A stretch of 32,837 nt of DNA from Spirochaetia bacterium (GTDB lineage: Bacteria > Spirochaetota > Spirochaetia > Treponematales > Breznakiellaceae). The position numbers were made by a program, and so were the translations under genes. The notes under the pieces were generated by a model. It was not told where the DNA came from. It searched no databases and worked only from the letters and a program-made list of their open reading frames with translations. Shown piece after piece: positions 7,405 through 14,199 of this stretch. Position 1 is the stretch's first letter. Each line of letters opens with the position of its first letter. The stretch is taken from the NCBI GenBank assembly GCA_025997595.1, contig BNUU01000017.1, positions 1 through 32,837 of the forward strand, in the 5' to 3' direction.

Positions 7405-8928
7405 ATGCCTTCCTTTTCCATCTATACCCTGGGCTGCAAATTAAACCAGCTTGAAAGCGAAGCCCTGGCGGACGCCTTTCACCGGGAAGGTTTCGAGCTT
7501 CTGCCCTGGGGAACAGGCGGGGCTTACGGCCGGGATTGCGGAGCAAACCGGGCAAGCTTCGCCGGCCTGCTGGTGATCAACACCTGCACGGTCACCTCCA
7601 TGGCGGAGCAGAAGGCCCGCCGGATGATCCGCAAAAGCCTCCGTGAGAACCCCGGCGCCTGTCTTATCGTCACCGGCTGCTATGCCCAGCTCGAAAAGGC
7701 CGCCATTGAGGGACTGGACGATGGCTCTGCCGGCAATAAAGGCAATCCGTTCCCGCCGCAACCCCTTGCGCCGCGCCGGCTCTTTGTGGTTCCCGGGGAC
7801 GCCAAAAGCGCCCTCCTTGAACTGCCCCGTTTTTTACATGATGCAGCCCGCGCAGACGGAACCATCCCCGCCGGCCCTGAATCGGAGGCCGGGGACCTTC
7901 GATCCCTGATTGAAGCCTGGGTCCGTTCCCGGGAAGCCGGCGGCGCCGGGGATGAGGCCGGGGCCTTTCGTTTTGTTCCCGGGGATTTTTCGTCCCATTC
8001 ACGGGGTTTCCTGAAAATACAGGACGGCTGCGACAGGCACTGCTCCTATTGCCGGGTGACCCTGGCGCGGGGGCCCAGCGTGAGCCTTTCCGCGGAAAAA
8101 GCCCTGACCGGTCTCAGGGGGCTGGAAGAACAGGGCTACGGGGAAGCGGTGCTCACCGGGGTGAATATCGGCCAGTACCATGACCAGGAGGGCCGGGATC
8201 TGGGGGGGCTGCTGGACTACCTCCTCGCCGGCAGCAACAATATCCGCATCCGACTTTCTTCCCTTGAACCTGACGGGCTGAACGGGAGCCTTATCCGGGC
8301 CCTGGCCCATCCGCGGCTCCGGCCCCATTTTCATCTTTCGATCCAGTCCGGCAGTCCCCTGATTTTGGGGCGGATGGGCCGCCCCTACGGTCCCGATGAG
8401 GTGGAAAAAGCGGCGGCCCTCCTACGGAACATCAAGACCGACCCCTTTTTGGCCTGCGATATCATCACGGGCTTTCCCGGCGAAACGACCGCCGAATTCG
8501 AAAAGACCTATGAACTCTGCCGGAAAATCGGCTTTGCCTGGATACACGCCTTCCCCTATTCCCGCCGTCCCGGTACAGCGGCCTGGTCCTTCAAAGACCC
8601 GGTGAGCGAGCGGGAGGCCGCCGAACGGGTTGCGGCCCTGCTCCGCCTGGCAAAACAGGGCCGCCGGGAATATATAAGCCGCTGGATCGGCAAAGAGGTG
8701 GAGGCCATCGTCGAAGGGGGGGATGAAAAAAATGCCCTCCGCGTTCAGGCAACCTCGGAAAATTATCTCAAACTGCTGATCGATGTTACCCCTCCCCCGC
8801 CCTCCTCCCCGCCGGGCACGGTCCCCGCGCCGGGAACCCTCCTGCGCTGCCGGATCAGGGGGCTACCCGGCGGGGAAGCCGGACAGGCGGCGGGCCGCTT
8901 TGACGCGGCGGCGGAAATTGCGGACTAA
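7405..8928 (+). CDS. mtaB: tRNA t6A37 methylthiotransferase MtaB
   Basis: A 507-residue radical-SAM methylthiotransferase of the MtaB (YqeV) group, which converts t6A37 to ms2t6A37. The N-terminal MTTase domain has its three cluster cysteines (C11 in TLGCKLN, C61 in INTCTVT, C92 in TGCYAQ). The radical-SAM CxxxCxxC follows at C209, C213 and C216 (DGCDRHCSYC), and the C-terminus looks like a TRAM domain. The protein is longer than typical members (about 430-450): residues about 105-195, between the two domains, hold an unusually long Pro/Ala/Gly-rich linker, and a short extra segment lies at about 35-55. The ATG at 7405 was preferred over a TTG at 7393; neither has a good ribosome-binding site. 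Confidence 0.9.
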   Translation: MPSFSIYTLGCKLNQLESEALADAFHREGFELLPWGTGGAYGRDCGANRASFAGLLVINTCTVTSMAEQKARRMIRKSLRENPGACLIVTGCYAQLEKAAIEGLDDGSAGNKGNPFPPQPLAPRRLFVVPGDAKSALLELPRFLHDAARADGTIPAGPESEAGDLRSLIEAWVRSREAGGAGDEAGAFRFVPGDFSSHSRGFLKIQDGCDRHCSYCRVTLARGPSVSLSAEKALTGLRGLEEQGYGEAVLTGVNIGQYHDQEGRDLGGLLDYLLAGSNNIRIRLSSLEPDGLNGSLIRALAHPRLRPHFHLSIQSGSPLILGRMGRPYGPDEVEKAAALLRNIKTDPFLACDIITGFPGETTAEFEKTYELCRKIGFAWIHAFPYSRRPGTAAWSFKDPVSEREAAERVAALLRLAKQGRREYISRWIGKEVEAIVEGGDEKNALRVQATSENYLKLLIDVTPPPPSSPPGTVPAPGTLLRCRIRGLPGGEAGQAAGRFDAAAEIAD

Positions 8929-8940
8929 AAATGCGGGGAC

Positions 8941-8969
8941 TTGCAAAAATTTCCAGCATATCCTACAAT
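8941..8969 (+). promoter_or_regulatory. Promoter of the trans-sulfuration/Rrf2 operon
   Basis: TTGCAA (8941-8946) and TACAAT (8964-8969) are separated by exactly 17 bp, with the predicted transcription start near 8976. The -10 box lies within the 8958-8982 dyad, so a protein bound there would block RNA polymerase. Confidence 0.6.
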
Positions 8970-8982
8970 TCAACTAGGATAT
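8958..8982. promoter_or_regulatory. Candidate operator: perfect 8+8 bp dyad over the -10
   Basis: ATATCCTA (8958-8965) and TAGGATAT (8975-8982) form a perfect inverted repeat with a 9-base spacer. It covers the -10 box and the predicted transcription start. The two Rrf2 regulators encoded at the end of the operon are the obvious candidates to bind it. I see no second copy in the window. Confidence 0.6.
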
Positions 8983-8983
8983 A

Positions 8984-9002
8984 GGGAAGGATTTACCTTC
9001 CC
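8984..9002 (+). promoter_or_regulatory. Leader stem-loop upstream of the ribosome-binding site
   Basis: GGGAAGG (8984-8990), a five-base ATTTA loop and CCTTCCC (8996-9002) form a perfect 7-bp stem in the transcribed leader. It ends one base before the GGGGAGGG ribosome-binding site (9004-9011) of the first PLP-enzyme gene. It could influence translation initiation; no known riboswitch class is recognisable. Confidence 0.4.
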
Positions 9003-9014
9003 CGGGGAGGGCAC

Positions 9015-10148
9015 ATGCGGCGGGGAACCCTGCTTATACATAACGGACACGAAATGGATCCCTCTTCGGGCGCCCTGGGGGTGCCCATTATCCAGACATC
9101 CACCTTCGATCAGGGGGATCTGTCCAAACCGGTTGAATTTGACTATGCCCGGTCGGGGAATCCCACCCGAAAGGCCCTGGAAGAGACCATTGCCACCCTT
9201 GAAGGCGGGGCAAAGGGCTACGCCTTTGGGAGCGGGATTGCGGCGGTGTCCTCGGTGCTGGGGATTTTTGCCGCCGGGGATCATATCGTGGCCGCGGAGG
9301 ATATCTACGGTGGAAGCTGGCGTATCCTCAATACTTTTTACAAGCGCTGGGGACTTGAGCTTACCACGGTGGACGCATCCGACACAGAACAGATCCGCCG
9401 GGCCATCAAACCAAATACCAAAGCCCTGTTTCTGGAAACCCCCTCCAATCCCCTGCTGAAAATTACCGATCTTGCCGCCTGCATCGGCATCGCAGAAGAG
9501 GCGGGGCTTATCACCATCGTGGACAACACCTTTATGACCCCCTGCCGCCAGCGGCCCATCGAGCTGGGCGCCGACATCGTGGTCCATTCGGCGACCAAAT
9601 TTATTGGGGGCCACAGCGATGTTATTTCCGGACTTGCGGTTACCCGCACGGAAGAATTGGGCAAGCGGGTTTACGGGATGCAGAACGGTTTCGGCGCGGT
9701 GCCCGGCCCCTGGGATGTGTGGCTGGTACTGCGGGGGCTCAAGACCTTGAAAGTACGGCTCGACGCCCAGGAAAAAACGGCGCAGTATCTCTGCGAAAGG
9801 CTTTTGAAGCATCCCAAGATTGAAGCGGTTTACTACCCCGGCCTTGCAAATCATCCGGGGAAGAAGATACACGACGCGCAGGCCTCGGGGGCGGGGGCGG
9901 TTTTTTCCTTCAAGACAAAGACGGTGGAACAGGCGGTCCGATTTTTAGGCAAGGTGGAACTCGCCGCGGCGGCGGTAAGCCTTGGGGGGGTGGAGACCAT
10001 CGCCTCCTATCCGGTGCGGATGAGCCATGCGTCCATCCCCCGTGCGGAACGAGAACGGCTGGGCATCACCGATACCCTGATTCGGATTTCACCGGGACTT
10101 GAGGACCCTGAGGATCTTGCCGCCGATTTTGAGCAGGCATTAAAATAA
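9015..10148 (+). CDS. Cystathionine gamma-synthase/lyase family PLP enzyme (copy 1)
   Basis: A 377-residue Cys/Met-metabolism PLP-dependent enzyme (MetB/MetC/MccB/MetY superfamily), cytosolic, acting on cysteine, homocysteine or cystathionine. The PLP lysine is K195 in HSATKFIGGHSD. Other family marks are the YARSGNPTR segment (about 44-52), AEDIYGGS (94-101) and VDNTF (169-173), and the near C-terminal SLGGVETIASYP block. Length is normal. A strong GGGGAGGG ribosome-binding site precedes the ATG. It is the first gene of a four-gene operon with a second paralogue and two Rrf2 regulators. Whether it works as cystathionine gamma-lyase, gamma-synthase or methionine gamma-lyase cannot be settled by reading. 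Confidence 0.88.
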   Translation: MRRGTLLIHNGHEMDPSSGALGVPIIQTSTFDQGDLSKPVEFDYARSGNPTRKALEETIATLEGGAKGYAFGSGIAAVSSVLGIFAAGDHIVAAEDIYGGSWRILNTFYKRWGLELTTVDASDTEQIRRAIKPNTKALFLETPSNPLLKITDLAACIGIAEEAGLITIVDNTFMTPCRQRPIELGADIVVHSATKFIGGHSDVISGLAVTRTEELGKRVYGMQNGFGAVPGPWDVWLVLRGLKTLKVRLDAQEKTAQYLCERLLKHPKIEAVYYPGLANHPGKKIHDAQASGAGAVFSFKTKTVEQAVRFLGKVELAAAAVSLGGVETIASYPVRMSHASIPRAERERLGITDTLIRISPGLEDPEDLAADFEQALK

Positions 10149-10168
10149 AATGAGTATAGGAATGAATA

Positions 10169-11347
10169 ATGAGTAAAGGCGATTTGAATTCCCTCTCCCT
10201 GGAAACTGTTTTGGTACATGGGACCGTTCCTTTTGATCCTGCCACCGGGGCCATCAGCACCCCTATCTATCAGAGCTCCACCTTTCGGCATCCCGGCCTG
10301 GGGCAGAGCACGGGCTTTGATTATGGACGGGTGACGAACCCCACCAGGGCAGAACTTGAGCGGACGGTAGCGCGGATCGAACACGGTAAGTACGGCCTGG
10401 CCTTTGCCAGCGGCATGGGGGCGATATCTTCACTGATAAAAATTTTCAAGCCCGGGGATCACCTTATTGTTTCGGAGGATCTCTACGGCGGCACCTACCG
10501 GCTCTTTGACGAATACTACGGCAAGTACGGTTTTTCTTTTTCATGGATAGACACCAGCGATTTTGCCAAAATGGAAGCGGCTGTCCGGCCTGAAACGAAG
10601 GCCCTCTTTATCGAAACCCCGTCGAATCCCATGATGAAGGTCACCGACATCCGCCGTTCCGCAGAACTGATACACAAGAGGGGGGGGCTCCTCATTGTTG
10701 ACAACACCTTCCTCTCCCCCTGCTTCCAGAATCCCCTGGACCTGGGGGCGGATATTGTGGTCCACAGCGGTACTAAATATCTTGCCGGTCATAACGACGC
10801 CCTTGCGGGTTTTCTCGTCCATTCCAATGATAAGGTTGAAGTAGATCTGCGGAATGCGCAGAAAAGCGAAGGGGCCTCCCTTGCACCCTTTGACGCATGG
10901 CTGCTGCTCCGGGGGCTTCAGACCCTGGCAATCCGCATGGAGCGGCATGATAAAAACGCGGCGGCCATCGCACAATGGCTGCGCGGACAGGATAGGGTGG
11001 AAAAAGTTTTCTATCCCGGCTTTGAGGATCATCCCCAATATCAGCTTTCCCGTTCACAGACAAGAGGCCACGGGGGAATGATTTCCTTCTACCTGAAAAA
11101 TCCTGCGGATGTGGCGGTACTGCTCCGCAGTGTTACTGTGATCCTCTTTGCGGAAAGCCTGGGGGGCGTACAATCACTGATCACCTATCCCCTGGTGCAG
11201 ACCCACAGCGCCATACCGGAGGCGATGCGGCTTTCCGCCGGGGTCAACGATAAACTGATGCGGCTTTCCGTGGGTATTGAGGATGTGAAGGATATTATCG
11301 CCGATCTGGATGCGGCGCTGACCCAATGTAAAAAGGAAAATAAATAA
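10169..11347 (+). CDS. Cystathionine gamma-synthase/lyase family PLP enzyme (copy 2)
   Basis: A 392-residue paralogue of the preceding gene, from the same PLP superfamily, with PLP lysine K203 (HSGTKYLAGHND) and the family segments YGRVTNPTR, SEDLYGGTY, VDNTF and AESLGGVQSLITYP. The H-S-G-T-K-Y and AESLGGV blocks are typical of cystathionine gamma-synthase/lyase and beta-lyase proteins. Two linked paralogues suggest successive or opposite steps, such as cystathionine formation or cleavage between cysteine and homocysteine. An AGGA sequence lies eight bases before the ATG, and the stop overlaps the next start by one base (TAATG). Confidence 0.88.
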   Translation: MSKGDLNSLSLETVLVHGTVPFDPATGAISTPIYQSSTFRHPGLGQSTGFDYGRVTNPTRAELERTVARIEHGKYGLAFASGMGAISSLIKIFKPGDHLIVSEDLYGGTYRLFDEYYGKYGFSFSWIDTSDFAKMEAAVRPETKALFIETPSNPMMKVTDIRRSAELIHKRGGLLIVDNTFLSPCFQNPLDLGADIVVHSGTKYLAGHNDALAGFLVHSNDKVEVDLRNAQKSEGASLAPFDAWLLLRGLQTLAIRMERHDKNAAAIAQWLRGQDRVEKVFYPGFEDHPQYQLSRSQTRGHGGMISFYLKNPADVAVLLRSVTVILFAESLGGVQSLITYPLVQTHSAIPEAMRLSAGVNDKLMRLSVGIEDVKDIIADLDAALTQCKKENK

Positions 11348-11778
11348 TGAGAATCTCTACCAAGGGCCGCTATTCACTGGAAGCGCTCCTCTATATGGCG
11401 CTGCTCCCCGAAGGTGAATACTCAAGCACCCGGTCCATTGCGGAACATACCGGCATAAGCGACGGCTATCTGGAACAGCTTTTTATCCCCCTGCGGAAGG
11501 CGGGGATCGTACAGGGAATCCGGGGACCCCAGGGGGGGTATTTACCGGGCAGGGAAATCGACAAAATCACCGCAGGGGATATTCTGCGGGCAGTGGAGGG
11601 CTCCATGGAACTGGTGGACTGCGTCACCTCCACTGCCTGCCCGGTTCGGGCAACCTGCGTTTCCCGGCATACCTGGAGCGAGCTTTACGAAGAAATAACC
11701 AACTGCATTGATTCAATCACCCTGAAGGACCTGACGGCAAATTTCCAGTCCATGGACCAGATGGAGTACGCCATATGA
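11347..11778 (+). CDS. Rrf2-family regulator with IscR-like cysteine triad
   Basis: A 143-residue Rrf2-family winged-helix regulator. The N-terminus (RISTKGRYSLEALLYMA) and wing (GIRGPQGGY, residues 57-65) are canonical. It has three cysteines, C92, C98 and C104, in the same C-x5-C-x5-C spacing as the [2Fe-2S]-ligating cysteines of Escherichia coli IscR, with a histidine at 108 (IscR uses H107). This predicts an iron-sulfur cluster sensing iron, redox or oxygen state; cluster binding is inferred. Its gene overlaps the upstream PLP-enzyme gene by one base and the second Rrf2 gene by four (ATGA). It probably controls its own operon through the dyad at 8958-8982. Confidence 0.88.
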   Translation: MRISTKGRYSLEALLYMALLPEGEYSSTRSIAEHTGISDGYLEQLFIPLRKAGIVQGIRGPQGGYLPGREIDKITAGDILRAVEGSMELVDCVTSTACPVRATCVSRHTWSELYEEITNCIDSITLKDLTANFQSMDQMEYAI

Positions 11779-12209
11779 AAATTTCCACCCGGGGACGTTA
11801 TGGGGTCAGGCTCCTCATCGACCTTGCGGAACATTCAAACGAGTCCCATGTATCCCTGGCAAGCGTGGCGGAACGGCAGACAATTTCGATACGTTACCTT
11901 GAGCAGGTCGCAGTAATACTGCGCCGATCCGGTTTTATCCGTTCCGTAAAGGGAGCTTCCGGGGGCTATGCCCTGGCCCGGCCGCCTGAGGATATTATCC
12001 TGGGGGACGTCCTGCGGGTGCTGGAAGGTGATATGCTGGTGGTTGATCCCCCCCTTCCCAAAACCTCCGAAACAAAGCTCCAGCGCTGCATCAGAACCAC
12101 TGTGTTTGACCGGCTGAATGAACGGATCGCCGCCGTTATCGACCGGAAGGTGCTTTCCAGTGTACTGGGCACCGTTGATCCCGACGAATCCTACATGTAT
12201 TTTATTTAG
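11775..12209 (+). CDS. Rrf2-family regulator without cluster cysteines
   Basis: A 144-residue Rrf2-family regulator with the standard N-terminus (MKISTRGRYGVRLLIDLA), recognition region (ISIRYLEQVAVILRRSGF) and wing (SVKGASGGYALARP). In the region where its neighbour has three cysteines it has none; only one cysteine occurs later (LQRCIRT). It therefore resembles CymR-type Rrf2 proteins that sense metabolites or partner proteins rather than an iron-sulfur cluster. The ATG overlaps the stop of the first Rrf2 gene, so the pair is co-translated, and a heterodimer or competition for one operator is possible. An exact copy of the 13-mer also found in iorA lies at 11910-11922. Confidence 0.87.
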   Translation: MKISTRGRYGVRLLIDLAEHSNESHVSLASVAERQTISIRYLEQVAVILRRSGFIRSVKGASGGYALARPPEDIILGDVLRVLEGDMLVVDPPLPKTSETKLQRCIRTTVFDRLNERIAAVIDRKVLSSVLGTVDPDESYMYFI

Positions 12210-12316
12210 ATTCCGGCGGCCAGATACTTCCGCAGAATCGTCATTACTTCGTCAAAGTCGAGGGGCTTCCCGACATGGCCGTCCATTCCGGCCGCAAGGC
12301 ATTTCTCTATATCTTC
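12206..12316 (-). pseudogene. C-terminal remnant of a response-regulator receiver domain
   Basis: On the minus strand an open stretch ends in TAA at 12208-12206 and reads like the last third of a receiver (REC) domain, as at the C-terminus of hybrid histidine kinases: EDIEKCLAAGMDGHVGKP followed by LDFDEVMTILRKYL. The conserved lysine-proline of the beta5 strand (GKP) is present. There is no start codon or N-terminal half; the frame runs back without a break to the stop codon of the phenylacetate-CoA ligase gene. It overlaps the last codon of the second Rrf2 gene on the other strand. This looks like debris of a lost signalling gene. The match rests on my recognition of the motif. Confidence 0.65.
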
Positions 12317-12361
12317 CTTATAGATAGTTATACTCCGGTTTTTGAATTTGTTCAAACCGCT

Positions 12362-13597
12362 CTAATACCGGTTGTCAAAAATCCGGGTGGACTTTTTTTC
12401 ACTCCGTGGTAGTTCTCCCATACCAACCGCCATGGGTTTGGGACTGAGTCCTATCTTTTCCTTAAACGCATCCTCCACGGTTTTTTCCAAGGCCTTCATG
12501 GCCGCCTTGTCGGTGAGGGGTGTTTCAAAAAAGAGGTTGATGATGTCCCGGCCGTTGAGGTGATCGATCTGGATCTGGTACTCGCTTGAAACATCGGGTA
12601 TTGATGACAAAAGTTCGTCCACCCGGCTGGGGTAAATCATGGTCCCCTTCACCTTGATCATGTCATCGGAACGGCCGATGAGGGTATCGATCCGGGGATA
12701 GGCACTGCCGCATTCGCAGGGGCCCGAAATTTCGCGGGTAAGATCGTGGGTGCGGTAACGGATCAGGGGCGCCCCTTCCTTGCAGAGGGTGGTGATCACC
12801 AGCTCCCCGATTTCGCCGGGGGCAACCAGGGCGCCGGTATGCGGGTTAATCACTTCGTAGTAAAGGTAATCGGTCCACATGTGCATGCCGCATTGGTACT
12901 TGCAGCTGATGCCGATGCCGGGGCCGTAGATTTCCGTAAGGCCGTAAATGTCGTAGAGTTCCACCCCCAGCTCCGCCGCGATCCGCTTCCGCATTTTTTC
13001 GCCCCAGCGCTCCGAGCCGATAATCCCCTTACGGAGGCGTATCTTGTCCTTTACCCCCCGCTTCTCAATTTCTTCCGCAAGGAGCAAAGCGTAGGACGAG
13101 GTGGCGCAGAGAACTGTGGACTGAAGGTCCTCCATCATTTTGATTTGCTTGTCGGTGTTCCCCGGGCCCATGGGGATGGTCATGGCCCCCAAAAGTTCCG
13201 CCCCCAGTTGAAAGCCGATCCCCGCAGTCCAGAGCCCGTAACCGGGGGTAATGTGGACCCGGTCCTTTTTCGTGAGCCCGGCGGTCTCGTAACAGCGCTT
13301 AAACATGATCGCCCAGTCGTTCACATCCTTTTGGGTGTAGGGGATGATCACCGGGGTGCCCGTGGTCCCCGATGATGAATGGATGCGGACAATTTTTTCT
13401 TCATCAACCGCGAGGAGCCCCAGGGGATAGGCGTCCCGCAGATCTTCCTTTTCGGTAAAGGGGAGCTTTTCAAAGTCCCCCCGGCTTTTTATATCATCGG
13501 GGCTTATCCCCGCAAAACGCTTTCCGTAAAAACCGCCTTCTTTTGCACGGGTGATGGATGCCTTGATCCTGTCCAACATGTCCGCCGTCATTTCCAT
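12362..13597 (-). CDS. Phenylacetate-CoA ligase family protein (PaaK-like)
   Basis: A 411-residue adenylate-forming enzyme of the PaaK family, which joins an arylacetate to CoA using ATP or runs in reverse. The phosphate-binding loop HSSSGTTGTPV is at about residues 73-83, YGLTEIYGPG is the family's A5-like motif, and the C-terminal lid contains the KVKGTMIYPSRV segment. It is slightly shorter at the N-terminus than many PaaK proteins. AGGGAGGAC before the ATG at 13597 supports the start, which overlaps the iorB 3' end by ten bases. Co-location with iorAB suggests arylacetyl-CoA made from aromatic amino acids is converted to the free acid with ATP recovery, or the reverse for biosynthesis; direction is not evident. 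Confidence 0.88.
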   Translation of the reverse strand: MEMTADMLDRIKASITRAKEGGFYGKRFAGISPDDIKSRGDFEKLPFTEKEDLRDAYPLGLLAVDEEKIVRIHSSSGTTGTPVIIPYTQKDVNDWAIMFKRCYETAGLTKKDRVHITPGYGLWTAGIGFQLGAELLGAMTIPMGPGNTDKQIKMMEDLQSTVLCATSSYALLLAEEIEKRGVKDKIRLRKGIIGSERWGEKMRKRIAAELGVELYDIYGLTEIYGPGIGISCKYQCGMHMWTDYLYYEVINPHTGALVAPGEIGELVITTLCKEGAPLIRYRTHDLTREISGPCECGSAYPRIDTLIGRSDDMIKVKGTMIYPSRVDELLSSIPDVSSEYQIQIDHLNGRDIINLFFETPLTDKAAMKALEKTVEDAFKEKIGLSPKPMAVGMGELPRSEKKSTRIFDNRY

Positions 13598-14199
13598 AGC
13601 AGTGTCCTCCCTATCTCCAGCGCCTTCAGGTTCATCTCCGCAAACTTCGGCGCAAGGCGCTCTTTTATTAGCGCCGCAATATCATCCGCATTAAAGGGAA
13701 AAATTCCTTGGGCCAAAGCCGCCCCTAAAAGCGCCACATTAAGCACCCGGGGATTTCCACAGCGGCGGAGCAATTCCTCGCCATCAATCACCGTGAGGCG
13801 ACTTGGGTCAGACGCAGCAATAGTGTTTTTAAGATAGATAATCATCTCTGCGGGATCGTACTTTTTGCCGCTCAATGCGCCGGTAACCGGAGGGATGCCC
13901 CGGTCAAGGACAATAATGCCGCTCGAGGGCGCAAGGAAGGGCAGCACCCGCACCGCTTCGGCGGGCTCGAAGGCGATGATGATATCCGCCTCCGCAGGGG
14001 CGATCAAAGGCGACTGGATGCAATTTGCGTCATCCCCCATCCGCAGGTGGCTCACCACACTGCCCCCGCGCTGGGCCATGCCGATGGTCTCGGCGCCCCG
14101 GACTTCGAGGCCCGCTTTGATCGCGGCGCCGCCGATGAGCCGGGACATGAGCACCGTCCCCTGGCCGCCGACCCCGGTGATAAGGCAGTTCAGTATCAT
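13588..14199 (-). CDS. iorB: Indolepyruvate ferredoxin oxidoreductase, beta subunit
   Basis: A 203-residue gamma-domain (POR-type) subunit that completes the thiamine-diphosphate 2-oxoacid:ferredoxin oxidoreductase with IorA. The N-terminus NCLITGVGGQGTVLMSRLI is diagnostic, followed by ETIGMAQRGGSVVSHLRMG and later NVALLGAALAQG. The ATG at 14199 overlaps the iorA stop (ATGA). A longer in-frame reading to 14343 would overlap iorA and is unlikely. The complex converts arylpyruvates and CoA to arylacetyl-CoA, CO2 and reduced ferredoxin in the cytoplasm. Confidence 0.93.
   Translation of the reverse strand: MILNCLITGVGGQGTVLMSRLIGGAAIKAGLEVRGAETIGMAQRGGSVVSHLRMGDDANCIQSPLIAPAEADIIIAFEPAEAVRVLPFLAPSSGIIVLDRGIPPVTGALSGKKYDPAEMIIYLKNTIAASDPSRLTVIDGEELLRRCGNPRVLNVALLGAALAQGIFPFNADDIAALIKERLAPKFAEMNLKALEIGRTLLWK

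Noticed and set aside
8970..9872. A 300-codon minus-strand frame across the first PLP-enzyme gene
   Set aside because: It overlaps the promoter, operator and conserved PLP-enzyme motifs on the other strand.
11127..11139. GCAGTGTTACTGT as a further copy of the iorA palindrome
   Set aside because: It differs at the palindrome centre and lies in a normally conserved part of the PLP enzyme, so I count it as chance similarity.
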